Shown here: piece after piece, positions 16,771-25,271 of the stretch
Layout: each line of letters starts with the position of its first letter
Position numbering within the stretch: position 1 is the first letter of the stretch
From: JBBIQV01 sp964555285
Lineage (GTDB): Bacteria > Nitrospirota > Nitrospiria > Nitrospirales > Nitrospiraceae
Assembly (NCBI GenBank): GCA_964555285.1
Contig: CAZKRM010000013.1
Coordinates: 17,321-81,320 of the forward strand
Length of the DNA stretch: 64,000 bases
Direction of reading: 5' to 3'
Position numbers and translations under genes: made by a program
The notes under the pieces: generated by a model
Told to the model about the DNA's origin: nothing
Databases searched by the model: none
What the model saw: only the letters and a program-made list of their open reading frames with translations

Positions 16771-17817
16771 TTACTGGGGAGCCGTGCCCCGATTCTGAAG
16801 GGATGAGCCGGTTGTTGAACCCCCGAGGGTGGAACCCAGCGTGGAATCCTGTAGACTGGATCCGACAGATGATGAGCCGAGGCTTGAGCCGACGGTCGAG
16901 TCGTTCAGGCTGGAACCGACGGAGGAAGGTTGAAGCGAAGAGCCAACGCGTGAAGACTCGCTATTGAAATTCGACTCTCCGATAGATGTACCGGCACGGC
17001 CTGTTGCACCGATGTCCGTACCTACTGATCCCGTTGCGCCGATCTCTGCACCAGTCTCCGTCGTCGTTCCGATATTGCCTCCCACTGTTCCGCCGCCGCC
17101 GATGCGTGTGCCGGCTGCCGGAGTTCTTCCAATCTCGGCCCCTGTGGCGGGCGTGGCACCGATGTTCACGCCGGTCTTCGCACTGGAGGGTGCCTTCGTT
17201 GCCTTGAAGTCCTTGGAGATCGATTCTTCTGCCTCTTGAACGGCCAAGCTTTCTCGCCCTGCCTCCTCGAAGCCGAGGGATTGCCTCTTATTCATGGACG
17301 CTTGTATCTGCTCCTGCTCCATTTTCAATTTTCTCAGATTGGTTCGAGCTTGAACGATGGGTGTCAGGATCTGATTCGCGGTCGTTCCACGTTGATACCT
17401 CAGGTTCTGAGTAAATCCTGTGTCTTCTATGGCGTTGATCAGCCGTGTTGCCAGATCTTCAAGGTCTGTGAGTTGATCCGCAGCCGCCACATCGCTCGCG
17501 CAGCATTCCAGAAACTGGTTGTACTGAACGAAAAACCCGGAGATCTCGGCTTCAACTCCTTCGAGCTTGATCGGTTCGCGTGGTTTGGCGGGGCTTTCTT
17601 GGTCAGCAGCTTGGGTATCAAGTTGTTCCGGCTTCTGGTAGATCGGTGAACAGCCTGGGGCCGGCTTCGCAGAGTATTGTTGATTAGGCGGTTTGTCAGG
17701 GCACCAATAGACGGTGCTTGAGCTGTTGCCACCCGCGCGTGCTGGGGAAGACAGCACTCCCGTGGCTAGGATCGCGAGGATCATGAGCTGAGCAGCTATC
17801 GAGTCCCAGAATTTCAT
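16771..17817 (-). CDS. secreted protein with C-terminal short-period glycine/serine repeats
   Basis: From ATG 17817 the product has 348 residues: a signal peptide (MKFWDSIAAQLMILAILATG, cleaved after PARA), then a Cys-containing region (TVYWCPDKPPNQQYSAKPAP), then a helical middle of about residues 80-200. The C-terminal 130 residues consist of two repeat arrays: about seven 10-residue units of type (T/A/V)G-x-x-IG-x4, then about six 9-residue units of type VGSSL-x4. The regular period suggests a beta-solenoid. Its role is unknown; surface or periplasmic location is inferred. An ATG at 17910 gives a longer frame without a good ribosome site. Confidence 0.75.
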   Translation of the reverse strand: MKFWDSIAAQLMILAILATGVLSSPARAGGNSSSTVYWCPDKPPNQQYSAKPAPGCSPIYQKPEQLDTQAADQESPAKPREPIKLEGVEAEISGFFVQYNQFLECCASDVAAADQLTDLEDLATRLINAIEDTGFTQNLRYQRGTTANQILTPIVQARTNLRKLKMEQEQIQASMNKRQSLGFEEAGRESLAVQEAEESISKDFKATKAPSSAKTGVNIGATPATGAEIGRTPAAGTRIGGGGTVGGNIGTTTETGAEIGATGSVGTDIGATGRAGTSIGESNFNSESSRVGSSLQPSSVGSSLNDSTVGSSLGSSSVGSSLQDSTLGSTLGGSTTGSSLQNRGTAPQ

Positions 17818-17978
17818 GGGATCATTGTCCTTGCCAATATGCCGAAATGTCAACGGAACGGCTGTTTTCAGCAGGATAGCCATTTGTGTTATCCCAGAGG
17901 CTGGCTTCATCCTACACGAGTCGCCCTGCCCTTAATGCGTTCTTCATGTCTGACGACCATGATCAGGATATAACCCAG

Positions 17979-17995
17979 CATGCCAGAATGGCATG
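17979..17995. promoter_or_regulatory. inverted repeat upstream of the dcw promoter
   Basis: CATGCCA-GAA-TGGCATG is a perfect 7-bp inverted repeat with a 3-nt loop. It sits about 55 bp before the -35 box of the dcw promoter, a position suitable for a regulator site. CCCAG and CTGGG flank it more distantly. Confidence 0.45.
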
Positions 17996-18050
17996 GTGAT
18001 CCGCGCCTAACTGGGATCGATGAAAAATATCTAAGTCCATGAAATTTTTA

Positions 18051-18078
18051 TTGACAAGTTGTTGACGGCGAGTATACT
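18051..18078 (+). promoter_or_regulatory. promoter of the dcw cluster
   Basis: A consensus TTGACA at 18051-18056 and TATACT at 18073-18078 are 16 bp apart, within an AT-rich stretch. Transcription would start near 18085, just ahead of rsmH. Confidence 0.75.
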
Positions 18079-18119
18079 GCGCCACGAAGTGGGTGAAAGT
18101 GGGAGATGATGGAGCTAGG

Positions 18120-19025
18120 GTGGTTGGGAAAGACCTTGGACACACACCGGTCATGGCAACTGAGATCGTGTCGTGGTTATCGTGCCGGCCGGGGGGGAGA
18201 TACGTCGATTGCACCGTCGGGTACGGGGGGCTTGGTGTCGATATCCTGGCTCGCAGTGAACCGGGAGGAGTCTTCGTTGGAATTGACCAGGATGCAGAGG
18301 CGGTTCGTGCGGCTCGCGAGCGGCTCAGGGGCTTTCGATGCGAGGTTCACATCATCAGGGGAAATTTCCGCGAGCTACAGGAGCAGGTTCACGGTGCCGG
18401 CATCGCAAAGGTGGACGGAATTGTGTTCGATTTAGGACTGTCATCGCCTCAGGTCGATCAACCGGAGAGGGGTTTTAGCTTCTCATCGAGCGGTCCCCTA
18501 GACATGCGAATGGATCAAAGTGCGCAACTCTCTGCGGCGGACCTTGTCAATGGCCTTTCAGAACCTGAGTTGGCGGATGTGATCTATCAATATGGAGAAG
18601 AACGTTATTCCCGCCGGATTGCGCGTGCCGTTGTCCACGCGCGGCAGGCTTCCCCACTTTGCACCACTCGCGATCTCGTCTCGGTTATCGAACGGGCCGT
18701 CCCGCCTGTGTATCGTCGCGGGAGGATTCATTGTGCCACGCGCACTTTCCAGGCTTTGCGGATTGCCGTGAATCAGGAGTTGGAAGTCTTAGAACCGGCC
18801 ATCCGACAGGCGGCGGAGTTGCTTAGACAAGGCGGACGCTTGTGCGTCCTTTCGTTTCATTCTCTGGAAGACAGAATCGTAAAGCATACGCTCCGGGCAT
18901 TGTCCAAGGGGCCGGGGGCGACATTGTCCGTCTTGACGAAGAAGCCGCAGGTACCTTCGGAAGAGGAGTGCCGGCGAAATCCGAGGGCGCGCAGCGCGAA
19001 GCTGCGGGTGGCTGAATGTCTATGA
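18120..19025 (+). CDS. rsmH: 16S rRNA (cytosine-1402-N4)-methyltransferase
   Basis: RsmH methylates C1402 of 16S rRNA using S-adenosylmethionine. I chose GTG 18120 (301 residues) because GGAG lies 5 nt upstream and the promoter's start point near 18085 leaves too little leader for GTG 18093. The sequence shows GHTPVMATEIVSWL at the start, motif I YVDCTVGYGGLGVDIL, the FDLGLSSPQVDQPERGFSF block near residue 110, and FHSLEDRIVK near 255. Motif I has GGL where most family members have GGH. It opens the dcw cluster; mraZ, normally just upstream, is absent. Confidence 0.92.
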   Translation: MVGKDLGHTPVMATEIVSWLSCRPGGRYVDCTVGYGGLGVDILARSEPGGVFVGIDQDAEAVRAARERLRGFRCEVHIIRGNFRELQEQVHGAGIAKVDGIVFDLGLSSPQVDQPERGFSFSSSGPLDMRMDQSAQLSAADLVNGLSEPELADVIYQYGEERYSRRIARAVVHARQASPLCTTRDLVSVIERAVPPVYRRGRIHCATRTFQALRIAVNQELEVLEPAIRQAAELLRQGGRLCVLSFHSLEDRIVKHTLRALSKGPGATLSVLTKKPQVPSEEECRRNPRARSAKLRVAECL

Positions 19026-19038
19026 AGGAGATCGCACC

Positions 19039-19374
19039 ATGAGAGTAGCGGCCGTGCTGATCGGGCTCGCGTTAGTTCTCGTCTTCGTGTGGGAGCGCGT
19101 GGATGTGGTGCGTGTTGGATATCAGGTCGAGCGGCTAAAGGCGCAGAAGGTGATGCTCGAGCGCGAACGAGACGAGCTGCAAGTGAAATTGTCGGCGCTC
19201 ACATCGCCTGAACGTATTGCGAAGGTGGCGACGGAAAAATTGGGTATGGTTCCACCCGAGCGGGGGCAAATTGTCCTGGTCCACGGGGAAGCTGAGGCAC
19301 CGGCACGAATGGTTCCCGAGAATACTGAATTCAAGCTCGCTCAAAACATGACTTGGTTGAGGAGGCACGAGTGA
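19039..19374 (+). CDS. ftsL: cell division protein FtsL
   Basis: A 111-residue bitopic protein: one membrane helix at residues 3-17, then a coiled coil (about 27-58; RLKAQKVMLERERDELQVKL) and a conserved SPERIAKVATEKLGMVPPE stretch. FtsL joins FtsQ and FtsB in the divisome to activate septal peptidoglycan synthesis. AAGGAGA lies ahead of the ATG, and its stop codon overlaps the ftsI start (TGATG). Identification rests on size, topology and position between rsmH and ftsI, since FtsL sequences diverge widely. Confidence 0.88.
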   Translation: MRVAAVLIGLALVLVFVWERVDVVRVGYQVERLKAQKVMLERERDELQVKLSALTSPERIAKVATEKLGMVPPERGQIVLVHGEAEAPARMVPENTEFKLAQNMTWLRRHE

Positions 19375-21089
19375 TGCGTCTTCCTCATCGAGGGCGTCGC
19401 GTCGTCATGGGCTTCGTCCTCATGCTCGGTTTCAGTGTGGTGTTGGTGCGGCTGTTCAATCTTCACGTGCTTCAGGCTGCCGAGCTGACGGTGAAGGCGG
19501 ATCGACAGCACCAGAAAACCGTTGCGCTGGAGGGGGCGAGGGGTACGGTCTACGATCGCCACGGGAAAGTACTCGCGATCAATATGGACGTGCCGTCGGT
19601 CTTCGGGGTCCCTCCGTCCTTGGAGAATCCCGCCCGCGCAGCGCGATATCTCTCGCCGGTGTTGCATGTCCGGGCCGACGAGATCGAAAAGAAATTGAAG
19701 CAAGACCGCAGTTTCGTCTGGTTGGCGCGCAAGGTCGATCCCGAACAGGGGCGTCGACTCGATCGCATCCCTCTGGACGGTATCGGTGTGGTGATGGAGG
19801 GCCGACGCTTTTATCCGAAGGGCCCGCTGCTGTCGCACGTATTGGGGTTCGCCGGGATCGATGGGCAAGGGCTGGAAGGCCTCGAGCGTCGCTACGAAGC
19901 CGATCTTCATGGAGAGAAGCAGGTCGTCGTGCTGCAGCGTGATGCCTTGGGCAGGACGGTGTTCCCTAAGGGCCTCAGAGAGAAGGCTCCGACACCCGGG
20001 CATAGTCTGACCCTGACCATCGACGAAGTCATTCAGTATGTCGCGGAACGGGAGTTAGAGGATGCGGTCAACCGCACCCATGCGAAGGCTGGTACGATTA
20101 TCGTCATGGATCCGCAGACGGGAGCCATCCTGGCGATGGCGGTGAGTCCCCGCTTCGATCCGAATGCCGTCAGTGCATTAACCCCCGAGCGCTGGCGGAA
20201 TCGTGCATTGACGGATGCCTACGAGCCCGGATCGACGATGAAAGTCATCGTCGCGGCGGCGGCTTTGGAAGAAAAAGTCATGACTCCGGGAAGCATGGTC
20301 TATGGCGAGAATGGTCAGTGGCGGATTGCCAACACGATGATTCATGACCATGAGCGCGCCGGCTGGATGACGTTTGCGCAGGTCATTCAGAAGTCCAGCA
20401 ATATCGGCGCGGCCAAAACCGGGATGGTGCTTGGAGAAGAGCGATTCTATCGATACCTGCAAGCGTTCGGGTTCGGACAACGGACGGAGATCGATCTGCC
20501 GGGAGAGGTGGCTGGACTGCTCAAGGGGTCACGTGAATGGGGGCGCCGATCCGTCGCCTCGATCGCGATGGGGCAGGAAATCGGTGTCACGCCGTTGCAG
20601 ATGGTGACCGCCGTCGCGGCGATCGCCAACGGCGGCGCGCTGCTCCGGCCGTATGTGGTGGCTGAGATCCGCGATGCGAAGGGGCAGGTCATGACAACGG
20701 AGAGAAAATCGCAAGTGCGCCGCCGGGCGATCTCGCCGGACACGGCGCGGACGCTGACGGGGATCCTGGAAGGAGTCGTCGCGCACGGCACCGGGACGCG
20801 TGCGGCCATACACGGGTATCGCGTGGCTGGAAAGACCGGGACCGCGCAGAAGATCGACCCCAGAACGGGGACGTACTCGCCCACACAATTCGTCGGTTCA
20901 TTCGTGGGGTTTGTGCCGGCACAGAATCCGCGACTGGCGATGATTGTGGTGATCGACGAACCTCAGGGAGAGGCCTGGGGCGGGACGATTGCAGCGCCGG
21001 TCTTCCGGAGAGTCGGAGAGCAGGTGTTGCCGTACCTCGGCATCTCGTCCGAGGAGCCGGTCAGCCTCGCCCTGGCAGCCAAACTGTGA
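19374..21089 (+). CDS. ftsI: peptidoglycan D,D-transpeptidase FtsI (PBP3)
   Basis: A 571-residue class B penicillin-binding protein. An N-terminal membrane anchor (residues 8-25) is followed by the pedestal domain with RGTVYDRHGKVLAIN. The transpeptidase motifs are all present: S-x-x-K as STMK (Ser287), S-x-N at 341-343, and KTG at 487-489. It cross-links septal peptidoglycan in the periplasm. The start was set at ATG 19374, which shares a base with the ftsL stop and has GGAGG upstream. There is no C-terminal PASTA domain. Confidence 0.95.
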   Translation: MRLPHRGRRVVMGFVLMLGFSVVLVRLFNLHVLQAAELTVKADRQHQKTVALEGARGTVYDRHGKVLAINMDVPSVFGVPPSLENPARAARYLSPVLHVRADEIEKKLKQDRSFVWLARKVDPEQGRRLDRIPLDGIGVVMEGRRFYPKGPLLSHVLGFAGIDGQGLEGLERRYEADLHGEKQVVVLQRDALGRTVFPKGLREKAPTPGHSLTLTIDEVIQYVAERELEDAVNRTHAKAGTIIVMDPQTGAILAMAVSPRFDPNAVSALTPERWRNRALTDAYEPGSTMKVIVAAAALEEKVMTPGSMVYGENGQWRIANTMIHDHERAGWMTFAQVIQKSSNIGAAKTGMVLGEERFYRYLQAFGFGQRTEIDLPGEVAGLLKGSREWGRRSVASIAMGQEIGVTPLQMVTAVAAIANGGALLRPYVVAEIRDAKGQVMTTERKSQVRRRAISPDTARTLTGILEGVVAHGTGTRAAIHGYRVAGKTGTAQKIDPRTGTYSPTQFVGSFVGFVPAQNPRLAMIVVIDEPQGEAWGGTIAAPVFRRVGEQVLPYLGISSEEPVSLALAAKL

Positions 21090-21116
21090 CGCCGCTCGGG
21101 ATATCGTGGTCGAGGT

Positions 21117-22622
21117 ATGACGTTCGCTGAACTGATTGAAGCGCCGGATGCGCAACTCGCGGTCATCGAGCAACGGGGCGACCTGCGCGTGACGATCACC
21201 GACGTGACGGATGATTCGCGTCAGGTCAAGCCTGGCTGTGTGTTCGTCGCGGTCAAAGGGGAGCGGGTCGATGGGCATGACTACGTGCACACCGCACTCA
21301 CGGCAGGGGCGAGCGCGGTGGTGACGCAGGCCTCGTTGTCGGCTGGGTCTGTTCCGATGGTCCGTGTCGCCGACTCTCGGCGGGCGCTCGGTGTGCTGGG
21401 GAGTCTCTTCCATCATAACCCGTCGTCACGTCTGCGCATGATCGGAGTGACCGGCACCAACGGAAAGACCACCACGACCTATGTATGCAAGGCTTTGTTC
21501 GAAGCGGTGGGGCGGCGGGTGGGGCTGATTGGAACCGTGGCCTACCAGATCGGGGCGCGCACGATTCCAGCCTCTCACACCACGCCTGGTGCGGTCGAGC
21601 TTCAGCATTTGCTGTCGCAGATGGTGGAGGGCGGTCTCGATACGGCGGTGATGGAAGTCTCGTCTCATGCGTTGGCACTCGACCGTACGAGTGGCTGCGA
21701 ATTCGACGTGGCGGTGTTCACCAACCTCACACAGGACCATCTCGATTTCCACGCGGACATGGAAGACTACTTCCAGGTCAAATTGCGGTTGTTCACCGGC
21801 TTGACCGCGACCGGCAAGAAGAAGCCGAAGCGCGCCATCGTCAACCTCGATGACCCACGGGGGGCGAAGGTCGCGGCCGCCTGCTCCGTGCCGGTGTGGA
21901 CCTATGCGCTACGCAGCCCGGCGGATCTCAAGGCGGAACACGTTCGACTGTCGCTGGCCGGGACAACCTTCACCGCCGTGACCCCCGTGGGGGACTGTGC
22001 GATCGAAAGCCGTCTGGTCGGCGAACATAACGTCTCCAACCTCCTGGCCGCCATCGGCGTCGCGTTGCACGAAGGACTCTCTCTCGAACAGATCCGAGAG
22101 GGGATCGGGCAGGTGAGAAACGTTCCTGGCCGGTTCGAACGGGTGGAGGCCGGACAAGATTTCACCGTGGTTGTGGACTATGCACACACCGAGGACGCGC
22201 TGGTTCGTCTCCTCACCGCAGCGCAGGCTCTCAAGACGGGGCGAATCATTACCGTGTTCGGCTGCGGGGGAGACAGGGATCGAGGGAAGCGACCCACAAT
22301 GGGGCAAGCGGCCGTGCAGTATAGCGATGTGGTGGTGTTGACCTCGGACAATCCGCGGACGGAGAACCCTCAGGCTATCCTTCGAGAGGTCGAAGTGGGA
22401 GTTCGCGCGGCGTTGGGGCAAAGGCCGACCGTGCAGTACCACATGATCGCCGACCGGCGCCAGGCCATCGAGGCGGCGGTGCGCGAGGCCAAGCCGGGTG
22501 ACACGGTCCTCATTGCCGGCAAGGGGCATGAAGATTACCAGATCATCGGCACCACGAAGCACCACTTCGATGATCGAGAAGTCGCGCAGGCAGCGATTCA
22601 GCAGGTTACAGGTCGGAGGTAG
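21117..22622 (+). CDS. murE: UDP-MurNAc-tripeptide ligase MurE (meso-diaminopimelate type)
   Basis: A 501-residue Mur ligase that adds the third peptide residue to UDP-MurNAc-L-Ala-D-Glu. The ATP loop GVTGTNGKTTTT has its Lys at residue 117. DNPR at residues 411-414 is the motif that selects meso-diaminopimelate rather than lysine, predicting DAP-type peptidoglycan, as expected for a Gram-negative. HTTPGAVELQ and VDYAHTEDAL are further family marks. Next in order after ftsI, with murF 9 bp downstream. Confidence 0.96.
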   Translation: MTFAELIEAPDAQLAVIEQRGDLRVTITDVTDDSRQVKPGCVFVAVKGERVDGHDYVHTALTAGASAVVTQASLSAGSVPMVRVADSRRALGVLGSLFHHNPSSRLRMIGVTGTNGKTTTTYVCKALFEAVGRRVGLIGTVAYQIGARTIPASHTTPGAVELQHLLSQMVEGGLDTAVMEVSSHALALDRTSGCEFDVAVFTNLTQDHLDFHADMEDYFQVKLRLFTGLTATGKKKPKRAIVNLDDPRGAKVAAACSVPVWTYALRSPADLKAEHVRLSLAGTTFTAVTPVGDCAIESRLVGEHNVSNLLAAIGVALHEGLSLEQIREGIGQVRNVPGRFERVEAGQDFTVVVDYAHTEDALVRLLTAAQALKTGRIITVFGCGGDRDRGKRPTMGQAAVQYSDVVVLTSDNPRTENPQAILREVEVGVRAALGQRPTVQYHMIADRRQAIEAAVREAKPGDTVLIAGKGHEDYQIIGTTKHHFDDREVAQAAIQQVTGRR

Positions 22623-22631
22623 CGGCGAAGC

Positions 22632-24122
22632 GTGGGCGCGATGGTGGTGAGCACAGGGCACGAGATGGCGTTGTTCACGGTGGAAGAAATGTTGGAAGTG
22701 ATCAGTGTTCGGGTGCTGGCCGGGCGTAGCCAGGCCTTGCTGAAGAAGCGCATCAAGCGGGTGTGTACGGATTCCCGGACTGTCCGTCCAGGCGACCTCT
22801 TCGTCGCGCTGCAAGGGGATCGGTTTGACGGCCATGACTATGTCGTGACGGCGCTCCGTCGCGGGGCCGTGGGCGCGATCGTTCACGACCGGTTCCAGCT
22901 TCCGGCGATGAAGTCTGCGGGGCCGCGCGGCGCATCCAAAGATGCGGGGGCTTTTCTCCTCGGCGTCCGCGATACCTTGTTCGCCTACCAACAACTGGCG
23001 TCGCACCATCGGAGCCGCTTCGATATTCCGGTGGTCGCAGTCACGGGCAGTAACGGGAAGACGACGACGAAGGACATGGTGGCGCACGTGCTGGCTCGCC
23101 GCCGAACCGTGCTCAAAACCGAAGGAAATCTGAACAACCGGATCGGCGTGCCGCAGACGCTCTTCACTCTCACGCCTCGCCATGACGCGGCCGTCATCGA
23201 GATGGGGGTGGATAACCTGGGCCAGACGACGCGCCTGTGCGAGATGGTGCGGCCGACGATCGGCATCATTACGAACATTGGGCCGGATCATCTGGAGTTC
23301 TTCGGGAGCATGGAAGCGTCCGCGCAGGCCAAGGGCGAACTGCTCGATCTGCTGCCGGCGGACGGGGTTGCGGTTCTGAACGCCGACGATCGCTACTTCG
23401 ACTATCTTGCCGCGCGGGCACGCTGCCGGGTTGTGTCGTTCGGGCTGTCGTCGAATGCGGATGTCCGTGCCGCCGATCTGCACCCCAACGACCGGCAAGG
23501 AGCCACGTTCGGCTTGATTCTTCCTGGTAGGGCTCGGCCTACAGGGATACACCTCAAAGTGCATGGAAGTCACAACGTCACTAACGCGCTGGCGGCGGCT
23601 GCGGTCGGCCACGTGCTGGGCATGAATGGGGCTGGGATTGCCGAAGGGTTGGCGCGATTCAGACCCGCGTCCATGCGCTCCCAGGTCACGACGTGGCGCG
23701 GGGTTTGCTTTATCAACGATTGCTACAACGCCAATCCGGCCTCGATGAAGGCCGCAATCCAATTGCTCAAGCAACTTGGCCCGTCGACCCGCACGATCGC
23801 GGTGTTGGGGGATATGCTGGAGCTTGGCCCCGGGGCGCAGGACATGCATCGTGAGGTTGGGGCCTATCTTGCGGAGCAAGGTATTACACACCTGATTGCC
23901 GCCGGAAGCCTGGGCCGACACATAGCAGAAGGTGCGCGACAGGCCGGCCTGAGCGCCCGTCAAATTATTGACGTGCCGGACGCGGTGATGGCGGGCCAGG
24001 CGCTGAAGTCGCTCGTGAAAAAGGGCGATGTCATCCTCGTGAAGGGGTCCCGAGGCATGAAGATGGAACAGGTGGTGGACGCCCTGACAGGAACGAAACG
24101 TGTCGCGAGTCAGGCGTCCTGA
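22632..24122 (+). CDS. murF: UDP-MurNAc-tripeptide--D-Ala-D-Ala ligase MurF
   Basis: A 496-residue Mur ligase (GTG 22632; ATG 22641 is an alternative) that adds the D-Ala-D-Ala dipeptide to the stem peptide. It shows TDSRTVRPGDLFVAL near residue 46, the ATP loop VTGSNGKTTTKDM with Lys near 143, NIGPDHLEFFGS near 215, and the DCYNANPASMKAAI block near 363. Cytoplasmic. It lies between murE and mraY as in the usual dcw order. Confidence 0.96.
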   Translation: MGAMVVSTGHEMALFTVEEMLEVISVRVLAGRSQALLKKRIKRVCTDSRTVRPGDLFVALQGDRFDGHDYVVTALRRGAVGAIVHDRFQLPAMKSAGPRGASKDAGAFLLGVRDTLFAYQQLASHHRSRFDIPVVAVTGSNGKTTTKDMVAHVLARRRTVLKTEGNLNNRIGVPQTLFTLTPRHDAAVIEMGVDNLGQTTRLCEMVRPTIGIITNIGPDHLEFFGSMEASAQAKGELLDLLPADGVAVLNADDRYFDYLAARARCRVVSFGLSSNADVRAADLHPNDRQGATFGLILPGRARPTGIHLKVHGSHNVTNALAAAAVGHVLGMNGAGIAEGLARFRPASMRSQVTTWRGVCFINDCYNANPASMKAAIQLLKQLGPSTRTIAVLGDMLELGPGAQDMHREVGAYLAEQGITHLIAAGSLGRHIAEGARQAGLSARQIIDVPDAVMAGQALKSLVKKGDVILVKGSRGMKMEQVVDALTGTKRVASQAS

Positions 24123-24190
24123 CCGGAACATGACCGACAACCGGAGCGGCGTTGATCGCCGCTCCTCGTGACCAACAAAGCAGACTCGGA

Positions 24191-25267
24191 ATGCTCTATA
24201 ACTGGCTGTACCCGCTCCACACAGAATTCTCGTTTCTCAACGTCTTCCGCTATCTCAGTTTCCGTATTATCTATGCGGCGGTGACGGCGTTTCTCATCGC
24301 GTTCGTCCTGGCGCCGTGGCTGATCCGAAAACTGCAAGAAATCAAACTCGGCCAACAGGTACGGGATGATGGCCCCAAGCGACATCTGGCTAAGAGCGGC
24401 ACGCCGACGATGGGGGGCATTCTGATCCTGTTCGCCGTCGTCCTTGCGACATTGCTCTGGGCCGATCTCACCAACCGGTATGTCTGGCTGGTGATCGTGG
24501 CAACGGTCGGCTTCGGCGCGATCGGCTTCGCCGATGACTACCTGAAGTTTGTCAAAGCGCAATCGAAAGGCCTGTTGGCGTCCCAGAAATTTGCCGCACA
24601 AATCGCCGTGGCACTCGCGATCAGCCTGTTCCTCTATCTGTTGCCGCACTACAGCACCAAACTCAGTGTGCCGTTCTTCAAGTATTTCACACCGGACCTC
24701 GGCTGGTTCTACGTGATTTTTGCCGTGCTGGTGATCGTCGGGAGCTCCAATGCGGTGAACCTCACCGATGGACTGGACGGCTTGGCCATCGGGCCGGTGA
24801 TGATCGCCTCGCTGGCCTATACGATCGTGGCCTATGTGACGGGCAATCGGATCATGTCCGAGTACCTCTTGATCCCGTATATCGAAGGGTCGGGCGAGAT
24901 CGCCGTCTTCACGGGGGCCGTGCTGGGATCGAGTCTCGGTTTCCTCTGGTTCAATACGTATCCCGCATCGGTGTTCATGGGGGATGTGGGCTCGCTTCCG
25001 CTCGGCGCGGCCTTGGGCACTGTGGCGGTCATCAGCAAGCACGAACTGTTGCTGCTGATGGTAGGGGGCGTCTTCGTGATCGAAGCGGTCTCGGTGATTT
25101 TTCAGGTCGTCTCGTTCAAGTCGAGAGGGAAACGCATCTTCCTCATGGCGCCGATTCATCATCACTTCGAAATGAAGGGATGGGAAGAACCGAAAGTAGT
25201 CGTGCGCCTCTGGATCATCGCGATTCTCCTGGCGCTGTTAAGTTTGAGCACCTTGAAGCTACGGTGA
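24191..25267 (+). CDS. mraY: phospho-MurNAc-pentapeptide translocase MraY
   Basis: A 358-residue polytopic membrane enzyme that transfers phospho-MurNAc-pentapeptide to undecaprenyl phosphate, making lipid I. Start ATG 24191 aligns with the family N-terminus (MLYNWLYPLHTEFSFLNVFR); an earlier GTG at 24152 would add 13 atypical residues. Motifs: RDDGPKRHLAKSGTPTMGG, FADDYLK (active-site Asp pair), NAVNLTDGLDGLA, FMGDVGSLPLGAALG and the MAPIHHHFEMKGW signature near the C-terminus. Ten hydrophobic segments fit the family. Confidence 0.97.
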   Translation: MLYNWLYPLHTEFSFLNVFRYLSFRIIYAAVTAFLIAFVLAPWLIRKLQEIKLGQQVRDDGPKRHLAKSGTPTMGGILILFAVVLATLLWADLTNRYVWLVIVATVGFGAIGFADDYLKFVKAQSKGLLASQKFAAQIAVALAISLFLYLLPHYSTKLSVPFFKYFTPDLGWFYVIFAVLVIVGSSNAVNLTDGLDGLAIGPVMIASLAYTIVAYVTGNRIMSEYLLIPYIEGSGEIAVFTGAVLGSSLGFLWFNTYPASVFMGDVGSLPLGAALGTVAVISKHELLLLMVGGVFVIEAVSVIFQVVSFKSRGKRIFLMAPIHHHFEMKGWEEPKVVVRLWIIAILLALLSLSTLKLR

Positions 25268-25271
25268 TGGC

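Noticed and set aside
21909..24140. 743-residue open frame on the - strand
   Set aside because: It lies antisense to murE and murF, is rich in His/Arg/Asp/Gln as antisense GC-rich frames are, and has no domain or ribosome site.
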